From: Mastigamoeba balamuthi
Taxonomy: Eukaryota > Evosea > Mastigamoebida > Mastigamoebidae
DNA: 64,000 nucleotides
Assembly (NCBI GenBank): GCA_902651635.1
Contig: CACRSC010001920.1
Span: forward strand, 432,614-496,613
Direction of reading: 5' to 3'
Part shown: piece after piece, positions 9,606 through 20,470 of the stretch
Numbering within the stretch: position 1 is the first letter of the stretch
Layout of the letters: each line of letters opens with the position of its first letter
Program-made: the position numbers and the translations under genes
Notes under the pieces: model-generated
Seen by the model: only the letters and a program-made list of their open reading frames with translations
Told to the model about the DNA's origin: nothing
The model's database searches: none

Positions 9606-11249
9606 GAAGGCCTCGTAGAACTTCTTGTAGTCCTCCTTGTTCTCGGCAATCTCGAAGAACATGTCGATGCACTTCTTGACCATGTTCTTGCGGATGACCT
9701 TGAGGATCTTGTTCTGCTGCAGCATCTCGCGGCTGATGTTGAGCGGCAGGTCCTCCGAGTCGACGACGCCCTTGATGAAGTTGAGGTACTCGGGGATCAG
9801 CTCGCGGCAGTCGTCCATGATGAAGACGCGGCGGACGTAGAGCTTGATGTTGTTGGGCTTCTTGCGCGACTCGAACAGGTCAAACGGCGCGCGCTTGGGG
9901 ACGTAGAGGATCGCCTTGAACTCGAGCTGGCCCTCGACGCTGAAGTGCTTGACGGCCAGGTGGTCCTCCCAGTCGTTCGAGATGGTCTTGTAGAACGAGG
10001 CGTACTCCTCCTTGGTCACCTCGGACGTGGGGCGCATCCACAGCGGCTTCTGCTTGTTGATCTGCTCCCACTCGTGCGTCACCGACTTGACCTTCTTGGT
10101 CTTCTTGGCCTTCTTGGCCTTCTCCTTCTCCTCGTCGACGTCCTCGATCTTGGGCTTGTCGGCCTCGGCGGCGGCCTCGCCCTCCTTCTTCTCGGCGTCG
10201 ACCTCCATCTCCTCGGCCTCGTCGTCGGAGATCTCCTCCTCCTTCTCCTTGGTCTCGTAGAGCTGGATCGGGTAGGTGATGAACTCCGAGTGGCGCTTGA
10301 TGATGTCCTTGATCTTCTTGAGGTCCAGGTAGTCCTGCTGGTCCTCCTTGAGCTTCAGGATGATCTTGGTCCCGCGGCCCAGCGACTCGCTCTCGTCCTT
10401 GGCCACCGTGAACTCGCCGCCGGCGGCGCTCTCCCAGACGTACTGCTCGTCGTCGTTGTGCTTGCTGATCACCTTGACCTTGTCGGCGACCAGGTACGTC
10501 GAGTAGAACCCGACACCGAACTGCCCGATCATGCTCACGTCGGCCGTGCCCGACTGCAGCTGCTCCATGAACATCTTGGTGCCCGAGCGCGCGATGGTGC
10601 CCAGGTTGTTGACCAGGTCGACCTTGGTCATGCCGATGCCAGTGTCCTGGATCGTGATCGTGCCCGCCTCCTTGTCCGCCGCGATGCGGATCCACAGGTC
10701 GGGCTGCGACTCGAGCTGCTTCTTGTCCTGCAGGCCCAGGTAGCGGATCTTGTCCAGCGCATCAGAGCAGTTCGAGATGAGCTCGCGCAGGAAGATGTCC
10801 TTGTTGCCTGCGCAGTTAACAGATTAGTCCCACAGTGCCGTCACGCAAATCTGCCCGCCCAGCCAGCCAGCCAGCCAGCCAGCAGCGCCCGCTCATGCGG
10901 CCGGAGAGGGAGGGGAAGGTCCCAGCAAAACAGTTGATGCTGGGCGCGTGTGTATTTGGCGCCGCTTAGAACAGCGCACACACAGCGGCACAACACAACA
11001 CACAAGGACAGCGGAGGGAGCGGGGCCACCAGCGCTGGCAGAGAGGAGGGTGGGAGGGAGGGGAGCAGCAGCAGCGGCAGCGACAGACAACGCGGCGGGC
11101 ACAGGGGGCAGAGACAAAGCAAGAACGCGGGAGAGGACAGGAGAGGGGCAGGAGGCGGCAGGGAGCGCACTGTAGAAGGTGTTGATGATGAGGGAGAGCA
11201 GCTGGTTGAGGTCAGCCGTGAACTGGTGGTGCTCAGCGGGGGCCGCCAT
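8727..11249 (-). CDS. HSP90: Cytosolic HSP90 chaperone, two exons
   Basis: ATP-driven chaperone for kinases, receptors and other clients. Exon 1 is 11249-11171 and exon 2 is 10807-8727, separated by one 363-nt GT-AG intron (10808-11170) that splits the Ser codon of the conserved TFYSNK. Joined length is 719 residues, normal for the cytosolic form. It starts [20 protein letters not shown] and carries the N-terminal ATPase motifs [23 protein letters not shown] and GQFGVGFYS. An acidic then lysine-rich linker follows (around [19 protein letters not shown]), then the middle domain with [15 protein letters not shown]. The C-terminus is KMEDVD, where MEEVD is standard for binding TPR co-chaperones. 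No signal peptide or KDEL, so it is not the ER form. Confidence 0.97.
10859..10884. repeat. (CAGC)n microsatellite in the HSP90 intron
   Basis: About six tandem copies of CAGC lie close to the 3' (acceptor) end of the HSP90 intron on the coding strand. Simple sequence; no role inferred. Confidence 0.85.
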
Positions 11250-11319
11250 CTTTGCGGGTGGTGTGCGAGTGCGTGTGCCTTGGTTGTTGGCGATAGTTAA
11301 GGAGTGAACGCGTTGGACG

Positions 11320-11406
11320 TCACTTTAAAGGCACGCGGCTGCCCTGTTCCACGCTGTTATTCGTCGGAAAATCACTGACCTCCCCCCGAAAATTCGTCGA
11401 AAATTC
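11320..11406 (-). promoter_or_regulatory. HSP90 promoter with heat-shock element and TATA-like box
   Basis: Upstream of the HSP90 ATG there are two identical GAAAATTC blocks at 11388-11395 and 11399-11406, three bases apart. Each is a complete nGAAnnTTCn pair. A further TTC (11360-11362) and GAA (11367-11369) lie between them and the gene. A TTTAAAG stretch near 11322-11328 could serve as a TATA-like element, about 60 bp gene-proximal of the GAA/TTC cluster. Alternating GAA/TTC units are the known binding pattern of heat-shock factor; the extra base between the two pairs is a deviation. Function is inferred. Confidence 0.5.
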
Positions 11407-11712
11407 GCCCGGTTTGTTCTGCGCCAAAGATATTTCTATCTTCCCATTCCCACAGCGCCGGGATCGCGATCACAAAGTGCTCAGGGCGCATGTTCACGTT
11501 CAATAGCGCATGCGCTGTGTCCTTATGAGCACGGATCGACACGAAAGAAGGGGCGCTGGGAACTCAATCGGGCAAAAGGACAGATTTATCTATCGGCGCA
11601 AATAAAAAAGGGGCATATCTGGCCGAGTGCACAAGTCTGCTGCATTATCACTACCGTATTAACCGTCGCACTGTCCTTGTCCACCGCATTTGCCGCACGC
11701 GACGGCCCTCCC

Positions 11713-14700
11713 ATGTCGCCTCCCCACCTCCCCCGTGCGGCGCGCGTCGCTTTCGTGCCTCTCTTGGTCGTCGCGGCGCTCGCGTTCTACGAGCCCCCGA
11801 GCGCGCCCAACAGGCGCTACGCCCCCGACGGCTCCGCCGAGCACAACTACACGAGCTTCTACCGCGCGGTGCTCGCGGACGGCACCGAGTACGCCCCGAC
11901 GTCGGGGGAGGAGCCCCTGTGCCCGCTGCTCGGGCAGCCTCCGGTGAGCCTCTTTGTTTCTTGATTCGCGCGCCGGCAACGAATCGCCCGGGATTCCGAA
12001 TTCCCGCGCTGACAAATATCTTGGGGAAATCCTCCCCTTTTGCAGGCAAAGCTGCCGGTGGATATCATGAACGGGATGTGCCGCGGGTTCTACGGGAGCA
12101 CCTCGTGCTGCCCGTCGTACCCCGCACTATGGTCTTTGGTACGGGAACCTTCCTCTCCGGGCTGCGAGGGTGGGGGAAATCCGCGGAAGTATCTGTATGC
12201 GCGGAGTGAATCCAAGATATCGTGACGCAGATTCCGAATTCAAGATACCACAGGCACAGTGCGGGAACAGCTGCTCACACTTCCCCTCTCTGCGACCGCG
12301 CAGCTGTCCTCGTTCTTCGCCAACGCGATCGACGACCCCTGCTGCGCCCGCAACCTCGAGCGGCTCGCCTGCTACATGGCCTGCAGCAAGGACAGCGCCC
12401 ACACGGTGCACCGCAGCTCTCGCGCCAGCGGCAACAACGTCACCGAGTTGCTCTGCTACGTCACCAACCGCACCGCCCTGGCCATCTACCGCTCGTGCTC
12501 GGCCACCTGCTCGGCCACCGTCGTGCGGCACTCCCTCCTCCCCCGCACGGGTCGCTCACCGTCGGCCCCGCGCAGCTGCCGGGCGCCAGCGACGTCGACG
12601 CGTTCCTCGGCGCCGTCGACATCGGAGGGCTCGTCGACGAGATGCCCAGCGCCTTCAGGGCCGTCCGCGGCTTCCACCCGCAGACGGGGGCCGCGGTGGA
12701 CATGGACGTGCTCGAGCCGTGCGGGGCGATGCACAGGGGCAGCGCCGACTGCGCCAAGTGCTACGTGCCGGCCCACAACACGTCGACGCGCCTCGTCCGC
12801 AGCCGCAACGCCTCTCGCGTGGTCCGTCCGCCTCCGAAGCCCCTTCTCCTCCCCAGGCTGACAGCCAGTGCGCAGTCGCAGCACAAGGGCTACTGCCGCC
12901 CCAGCTCCAGCGAGATGTCCGAGTGCTGCGCGCACGACTCTGGCTTTGCGTGGCCCTCGGAGCAGATGTTCCCCTCGGCAGCCCTGTCGTCTGAGTGTGT
13001 CACCAACATCAAGGCACGGGCTGCGCTCCTCCCTGCTGCGCACGCTCCGCTCCTCCCTGACGAGCCCTCCGCTCTGCCGCCCCNCAAGATACCGCAGGCA
13101 CAGTGCGGGAAGAGCTGCTCACATTTTCTCTCTCTGCGACCGCACAGCTGTCCTCGTTGTTCGCCAACGTGATCGACGACCCCTGCTGCGCCCGCAACCT
13201 CGAGCGGCTCGCCTGCTACATGGCCTGCAGCAGGGACAGCGCCCACACGGTGCTCCGTAGCGGCAACGGCACCGAGTTGCTCTGCTACGTCACCAACCGC
13301 ACCGCCCAGGCCATCTACCGCTCGTGCTCGGCCACCTGCTCGGCCACCGTCGTACGGCACCCCCCTGCCCCCTCCGCGCGGGTCGCTCACCGTCGGCCCC
13401 TGCGCAGCTGCCGGGCGCCAGCGACGTCGACGCGTTCCTCGGGGCCGTCGACATCGGAGGGCTCGTCGACGAGATGCCCGCCGCCTTCAGGGCCGTCCGC
13501 GGCTTCCACCCGCTGACGGGGGCCGCGGTGGACATGGACGTGCTCGAGCCGTGCGGGGCGATGCACAGGGGCAGCGCCGACTGCGCCAGGTGCTACGTGC
13601 CGGCCCACAACACGTCGACGCGCCTCGTCCGCGTCCGCAACGCCTCTCGCGTGGTCCGTCCACCACCACCACCTCCTCTGGCTGACAGCCAGCTGCCCCC
13701 GCGCAGTCGCAGCACAAGGGCTACTGCCGCCCCAGCTCCAGCGAGATGTCCGAGTGCTGCGCGCACGACTCGGGCTTCGCGTGGCCCTCGGAGAAGCTGT
13801 TCCCCTCGGCGGCCCTGTCCTCCGAGTGTGTCACCAACATCAAGGCACGGAGAACGCTCCGCCCTGCTGCGCTGCGCACGCTCCTCCTCCCTGACGAGCC
13901 CTCCGCTCTGCCGCCTCTCCCACCCACCCCAGAGGTTGCAGTGCACGTGCCTGTGCCCGGCGACCGCGGCGTACGTGGACGACCTGGGAAGCGCCGTCAA
14001 CGCGACGTGCTGGGTGGCCGCGGAGGAGGCGCAGCTCCTGTACAGCTCGTGCAACGGCACTACCGTCGTCAGCGGCGGCAAGTCCGTGGCTCTCCAGTCC
14101 GTGTGGCCCGACGCTGCGTCGCTGGTCGAGGCGTTGTCGGGGCACTCGTCGTCCTTTGCTCTCGACTTCGACATCGGTGCGTTCTCACAGCGTCTTTCAC
14201 CGCGTGCTCAAGCCACGTCTCGCAGGCGCACACCCCGACTCCAAGGTCTCAACTGCCGGCATCGTCGTGTCGAGGGGCGAGGACAGCGGTGCGTCCGGCG
14301 CCGATTGCCATCACCGGCACTGAGCCCCCCAGCAGGTCTCGTGGTCTATTCGAGCATCGGGACGCGTGCGGCGGGCTCGTCGTCAGAGTCGAAGGAGCCC
14401 GTCAACAACTCGAGGCAGCTGGCGATGGCCCTGGGCATCGCCCTCGGCATCCCCGCCGTCAGCTTCGGCGTGGCCGCGGCCGTGTTCGCTGTGTGGTACC
14501 GGAGGTCCGGGCACGACGCCGACGACGAGGCGGAGATGGAGGACCAGAAGTGCGCGATCCACGTGGACTCGGGGTCGTTCCCCATCACGTCGCAGACGGT
14601 GCTGTCGCAGGAGCCCGCCATCCCGCCCCCGAGCGGCACGGACCCGGGCACGCACTCGGGGACGCCGGTGCCCAGGCTGCACCTGGACGAGCTGTGCAGA

Positions 14701-15543
14701 GACACGACGCCCAGCAGGGAGTTGTCCCCGGCACCTCAGGTGCCCTCGTCTTCTGCCTCGTCCCTGTCGCTGCGGTCCCTCAACGCCGTCGGGGACGCCG
14801 TGGAGAAGAGGGAGCAGCCCGCCAACGGGAAGCTCGAGAGCGGCCAGAAGGAGACAAGCAAGAAGGACATTCGCCTGCTGCAGCCGGGAGACAGCGGGTT
14901 CAAGACGAAGCCGATGGCAAAGGAGCTGCCAAAGATCGTGGCGGACCCCAAGAGCGCCGAGCAGCCCAAGGACGCCAAGGCCTCGAAGGACTCTAAAGGC
15001 ATCACCAAGGCCGAGAAGGACTCCAAGGGAATCATCACCAAGGCCGAAAAGGAGCCCGAAAAACACACAGAGAAAGAGGAGCCAAAGCCACACATCGAAC
15101 CAGCAGACGCTAAGAACTCCAAGGAGGAGCATGAGGACAAGGGCACCGCGGTTGTGGATATATCTGACACGCAGGAAGAGTCGACCACGGCGGAGGAGCA
15201 CAAGGCCCAGGACCACCAAAGCAACGCCAAGAACGAGCTCCAAGAACCCCCAGAGCCATCAGAGGATCACAGCGGCTCGAGCTCTGAGGAGAGCGAGAGC
15301 GACGACGAGAGCGAATCAGAGAGCGACAGCGGCCACACAGAGGCGGACACCTCCAAAGACAGCTCGAGCGCAGCCTCGCCCCACGCCGACACGAGCGCCA
15401 AGAGCACACAAGTGCCAGCCACGAACTCACACCAGGCTGCCAAGGACGACCAGGACGGAACGGCTGCCGACCGAAGACACTCGCTCAAAGCTGCGGGAGA
15501 TCTTGACCTCGACGCAGACGAGCAGCAGCTGCCATCCACATAG
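11713..15543 (+). CDS. Type I membrane protein with Cys-rich ectodomain and acidic tail
   Basis: Family not recognised. Exons: 11713-11943, 12046-12138, 12304-12522, 12576-12821, 12876-13013 (or their second copies between 13148 and 13844), 13942-14176, 14226-14288 and 14336-15543. With one copy of the repeated exons the frame closes at about 810 residues. It opens with a signal-like segment (RVAFVPLLVVAALAF). The ectodomain is rich in Cys and N-x-S/T, with DDPCCARNLERLACYMACS somewhat like folate-receptor or NPC1-type Cys patterns. One membrane helix follows (about 437-462, LAMALGIALGIPAVSFGVAA). The long cytoplasmic tail holds Lys/Glu-rich repeats and a Ser-Glu-Asp cluster resembling casein-kinase-2 sites. 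The intron after 13844 uses a GC donor. The N at 13084 sits between two near-identical copies of exons 3-5, probably an assembly overlap. Confidence 0.75.
12241..13918. repeat. Two adjacent near-identical copies around the N at 13084 (likely unmerged overlap)
   Basis: 12241-13083 and 13085-13918 carry the same exons 3-5 and introns with scattered substitutions and small gaps. The right part begins exactly with sequence found at 12241, and the left part ends with sequence found near 13918. That tail-to-head relation is expected of two contigs, perhaps two alleles, joined without merging their overlap. Confidence 0.75.
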
Positions 15544-15942
15544 TGCGCGGATATTGGTAATCCGACTCAGCGACGACCACTTGCGTCACCCTGTCGAATA
15601 ATAGATCTTGTTAAGCGCGACTGTTTCAACACCAGAGCAGGGCAGCACACCCAAGCCGAGAGAACGAAGTTTGCTGTCGTCCCGTGCCAATCATTCTGTG
15701 TGCAACTCGTGCCGAAGCAAGAGAAATGCGATTGGCGCGGCCAGCACCGCAGATCGTTTCAGGACCTCAACTCGCGCGTTCGCCAGCAGTAAGGGTCAGA
15801 AGGCAACCCTCCAAACACGCTTTCTCACGTATTTTCAGTGGAGCACCTCTATGGCTTCTTCCTTTGGCCTCTCCGGGGCTCTCTCTCGTGTGGCCAAGGA
15901 CCCCAGCCCCACATTTGAGCAAGGACTGCTGTGTGCTCCATC
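15544..15942. other. Spacer between two convergent genes
   Basis: The plus-strand membrane protein gene ends at 15543 and the minus-strand transporter ends at 15943, so this holds both 3' ends. No coding signal of its own was seen. Confidence 0.5.
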
Positions 15943-18705
15943 TCAGCACTGAATCGGGGCAGTGCCACCAAGTAAGGGGCTCCTCTCGGAAATTGCCTGT
16001 GAGTCGTCGGTGTCCTTCCTGGACATGTCAAGTAATGTCAAAACACATGGAAAAAGACAATTCTGAGGCGAAGAGAGCTGCACGCACCTGGAGAAAGACG
16101 GCCACCAACTTGCGCGCCCACAGAGGTGGAGGATCGAAGGCACAACGAGCAGCCTGATGACGAACGTGTCGAGCAGCACGGCCACAACCAGGAACACTCC
16201 GATCTCCTGCAGCATCGGGTCGTGCGACATCATCAGCCCACTGAACGCCACTGCCATAACTGCACCAGCCCCCGTGATAACGCCGCCCGTGTGCTGGCAT
16301 CCCAGCACGATGGCCTCGTCGGGGCTGAACCCCCGCGCGTAGTACTCGGTGACCCGCGAGAAAAGGAAGACGTCGTAGTCGATGCCCAGCCCGATGATAA
16401 CGAACAGCACGAGAAGCGGCGGGAACCAAAAGATGTTCTTCTGCGGTATGGCCGAGACCCACTCAAGCGCGGGCGTGCAGTACACAATCACTGCCACTCC
16501 AAACCTGCAGAGGACACAGCGCTGAGGGGCTAAGAACATTCAATTGGCAGTGGGGCTCACGTGGAGGCTGCGGTGAGACCGACGGTTACCGCCAGGCGCA
16601 AAGGGAGCAGGAGTGACCGGAACGCAAGGGCGACGACGGTGACCATGATGAGCGACGTGATGCCGACCATCAGCGCGAACTGCCCGTAGGCCGAGTCGCA
16701 CGCGTCTATCTCGTCGACGATGTCGCCGCTCAGGTACCAGCGCTCGGGCCCTGCCTCGGTGGCATCGCGGGCCAGGCCCCTCGCGTACGCGATCCACGCG
16801 CGCGACGAGTTGCCCGTGCTGGGGTCGAACTTGACCGAGACCATGCACAGAGCCCCCCTCCTGTCCCCCTGCATCAGGCCGAGGGCCACCTTGCGGTACA
16901 GAGCAGAGACGGGGTCCATCAGGTTGTTCTCGATGATCTGCACCGCCACCTCGATGGGGATGTCCTCGCCGTACAGCCTCGAGATGCACATGACGTCGTC
17001 GTCGGCGACAGTGCCAGAGCGCACGAGTTCGTGCGCTAGTCGCTGGCTCGTAGCAAAGTACTCGGGAGAGAGGACAGTGCTGTTCCCGTTGCGGGAGACT
17101 GCGACAAAGTAGAAGGGGGTAACGAGCCCAGCCGAGAACTCTCTGGACAGCACGTCGGTGGCGCGGGACGACGGCAGGTCCGCGGGGAACATCAGCGAGT
17201 TGTCCACGCTGGTCTGGAAGAACTTGCACGCGTACAGCGACGGCAGCAGCGCCATCCCCACGAGCGTCAGCACGATGGCCGAGCCCTCCGTCGTTGTCGT
17301 GATGCGCGCGATGCGGCTCCACGCGTTGTCCTCCACGGTGCTGTCCTCTGTGGGCTGCTTGCCGACGCGACGGCACTTGCGGACGCAGGGCACAACTCCC
17401 GGCGTCCCGAAGAAGACGGGGAACGTCAGGAGCAGTGCCGGAGTCAGCGTGAGGTTGCTCAGCATCGTGCAGACCACTGCAATCGCTGCGCCCCCGCCCA
17501 TCGTCCGCAGGAAGTCGATTCCGGAGAAGTTCTGCTCGGCGGATGTCAGCGATTCCGAATCGTACCGAAGAAAAAAGGAGTTGCATTGCGCACGAGTCCA
17601 AGAAACGACATTGTCAGCGTCGTGCCGCTCACGAGGACGACGCGCCCAGCGTGCGTGAGCATGAGCGTCACGGCTTCATCGTTGCCGCGTCCCCCATCGA
17701 GCTCCTGTCGGTACCTCTTGAGGAGGAAGAGGCTGTAGTCGACAGCCATGGCGATCAGGACGGCCAGCATGATCGCGGGGTCGAAGCCCGCGACGGTGCT
17801 GTAGACCGCGATGACGTAGAGCAGTGCGAGGGACAGCAGGGCGCTCACGAGGAGATTAAGCAGAGGCACGACGAGTAGTGTTGCGCTGCGGAGCATGAAG
17901 ACGAGGACCACGAGGGCCACGGCGGTGCTGACCGAGTCCATCACAATCATCTCTCTGGCTGCGGCGGACATGAAGTCCTCGAGAGCCCAGTCCTGCCCTG
18001 TGCGGTACACCTCGAGTGCTGGATACTCTGTAGTCGAAAATGAGGTGGGGGATAGTTGTCCTCCGGGTGGGTGTCGCAGTACCGTCTTTCAAGTTGTCGA
18101 CGACCCGTCCCAGCCGCCTCACGTATCTGTTGGCCCTCGGGGTGTGGCGGTCTGCCACGACCACCTGGATCATGCAGCTTGTCTTGTTTGACGACACAAA
18201 CTTCTTCTCTGCAAGGCGTCACGAGAACCCGTTATTTCATCCAACAAAAACGGTGCCGTTGCCCACCAGCAATTGGCTGCAGCATGGGGTTTTCCGCGAG
18301 GGTGTGGTACGAGAGGAAGTCGAGGGCGAAGCTGCTGTCCTTGTCAGTCTGCACGCCCTTAAGGAAGTCGAACGTGGCGTTCCTCGCATCGCTGTTCGCG
18401 ACCACGTTGCGGCCATCTCGGCTGCGAAGCACAACGACGAGTGACCCGCGTCTGCTGTACTCTCCAAAGTGGTGTAATAGCACGTCCTTGGCTTCGCGGG
18501 CCTGTCCGCAGTGTCAAGGCCACTCCGACACAAGCGGGCGCGGCGTTACCTCACTGCCCTTTGGCGCCTGGAAGTCGAGAGAGGTGGCCCCGAACAGGCG
18601 AGGCACGTAGACCGCGGAGACCGCGGCAATGATGGCCCATAGCACGAGAACGAGCACCCGGAGCCTCCGGACGATTGCAGTGTACGACCTTGCGATGTCG
18701 GTCAT
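15943..18705 (-). CDS. RND-superfamily (MmpL-like) membrane transporter
   Basis: Proton- or gradient-driven exporter or lipid mover of the RND superfamily, related to MmpL and Patched/NPC1-type proteins. Seven exons join in frame: 18705-18550, 18501-18267, 18208-18083, 18027-17594, 17531-16561, 16504-16088 and 16018-15943, giving 804 residues. It has the two-fold RND plan: a first helix (LRVLVLVLWAIIAAVSAVYV), a large soluble loop, and a helix bundle with AVDYSLFLLKRYRQEL and SGTTLTMSFLGL. A second loop and second bundle follow, with GLGIDYDVFLFSRVTEYYAR and GAVMAVAFSGLMMS. The paired (G/A)xDY motifs in helices 4 and 10 are the family's ion-relay hallmark. The C-terminal tail contains SERSPLLGG, an acidic-dileucine sorting motif that would suit a late-endosomal or lysosomal membrane. 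Substrate unknown. Confidence 0.88.
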
Positions 18706-20470
18706 GTGACGGGCGCCAGCTTTGAAGAGAGTGCTGTGGGGACGCCGGCGCAGGATTTGGGGCAGCAACAAATAAGGAGAAAGCAAGTCGCCACGTCAGC
18801 ACTTCATTTCGTCCACTTTATTTCTTGCATCGTTCATAGTATCCCATCTCAGCCAATACAGCGCAGCGGGTTTAACGTTCGTCATGCAACAAGAGGGTTT
18901 GCCCGAGTTTCCTCCGAGCTCTGGTGGCGTTAAAAAACGCCGTTTTGTATGTCGACGGGCTGCGCGGACGAGAAACAGGAATCCGACCTGCCTGCCGGAA
19001 CGGAAGGGCGAACACACGTGAGCGCACAGTGTAGTGTGCAAAGGACAAAGGGAAGGAGCGTTGAGGGAGAGAGATTCAGCGTTTGCCGGATTGATGTTGT
19101 CTTGGAGTGTCGCCGTGGTCGCCAAGACCGTCACTGCGTTTGACCTGCGGATAGTATTGGGCGCGCGTTGTCCCCTGCACCACCCCAGCTCCGAGTCGCA
19201 GGAGCCCCCCGGATGCTCGCAGTGTGGGGGCCGGGGATACCCACAAACCCCCGCGCGCCCCTCTGTGAGTTCCTCTGTCGCCCCCAAACAGCCCGCACGC
19301 ACCCTCGTGGCCCACAGCACGCACAACACACGCTACGACATCGCCAGCCGAGTGCATCGCGAACGTCGTGTGGCCTGGCTGTCCCAGTTATCCGCCTTGA
19401 TGTCATGGCTCACAACTCGGCGTACTACTGGATCAGGACGGATATCAGCGCCCTGCAGCAATTCGAATCGACAGAGAATGAGCAAGAGCTCGCAAAGAAC
19501 AAAGTGAGCAAGCGGCGCCAGGCGCGCCTGGTCTACAGGGCATGCACGCGAGGCTGGACGGTGACGCCGCGTGTGAGGAATGCAACGGAGGAGACCGACG
19601 GCCGTACCCCCGCTACTGTGACACCACGAATCAAGGAAATGGACCTATCACGGTGTGCTTGTTCAACATACGGAGGCCGAGCTTGTGGGGGAGAATGCCC
19701 TGCGCGGAAGCAGTGCGATAAGGATCGCGAACGCGGTACCCCACTGCTGTCGCCACCGCACGACAAGACACAAGAGGGGCGGAGGCGCAAAGAGGAAAAA
19801 TGGGCACCAGCCGCAAGGTACGAATGTCCGACTACAAGGGGTGGATGCTCGGCAGGCCGAGGGCGGAACAGGTCGAACAGGGCGCTTCGTGACGCTCGAC
19901 AGCCTCACACAAAGAAAAATTGTGGTTTTGATGAGGGCCGAAGATACCTCTGATGTCACGCGACACACGTCACAGAGCATCAGAATCTTGCTCTCTGAAT
20001 CTGCGTTGCATGTGGGGCGAGGTAATCATGTACGCCAAGGCAAAGAGCCGCTCTAAATGTCATCGACACTCGCGACGATCGCGACCGACATAAAAAGGAG
20101 ATTTTTGTTAGGCTCACGTGGCTGCTGGGTAGCCGACTGCTTGATTGTGACACAGAGCTTTGACGAGGTGCTCCACCTCGCAGAGTGCGCCAAGTCGACG
20201 GGGGCTGTCGTCATCGATCTCGGACACTTCGGCGTTTCGACGCATGCCGCATTGCATCATGTGAAGTCTCGGACCCTACGCGGTGCTCCGCGGAACGCGA
20301 GGCCCACGCGGCATTGGAGGCGCTGTTTCTCACGCGTGTCGACCTGGTGGAAATTCACAAGGCTTGTCCTACAGCATAGCACTTCATAAGAGAAAAAGGT
20401 ATCTGTCGTTCAAGCTCTTCTCCGAGAGTGGAAGTAGGCCAACATGTGACGTGTACAGAGAGAGCGAACA
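18706..20470. other. Long gene-poor stretch
   Basis: Only short or compositionally odd frames are present. A plus-strand frame at 20057-20389 contains EVLHLAECAKSTGAVVIDLG, which looks protein-like, but it has no clear family and no neighbouring exons. A 261-codon frame at 19168-19953 shows no motif. The start of the stretch should include the transporter promoter. Confidence 0.4.

Noticed and set aside
8631-10937. 768-codon plus-strand frame across HSP90
   Set aside because: Antisense shadow of HSP90, dominated by Leu/Asp/Glu runs from complementing Lys/Glu codons.
19168-19953. 261-codon plus-strand frame
   Set aside because: Low similarity to any family, odd composition and no supporting exons or signals.
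20057-20389. Frame with STGAVVIDLGHFG, resembling a NIF3-type metal-binding motif
   Set aside because: The match is a few residues only, the rest of the family is missing, and no adjacent exon was found.
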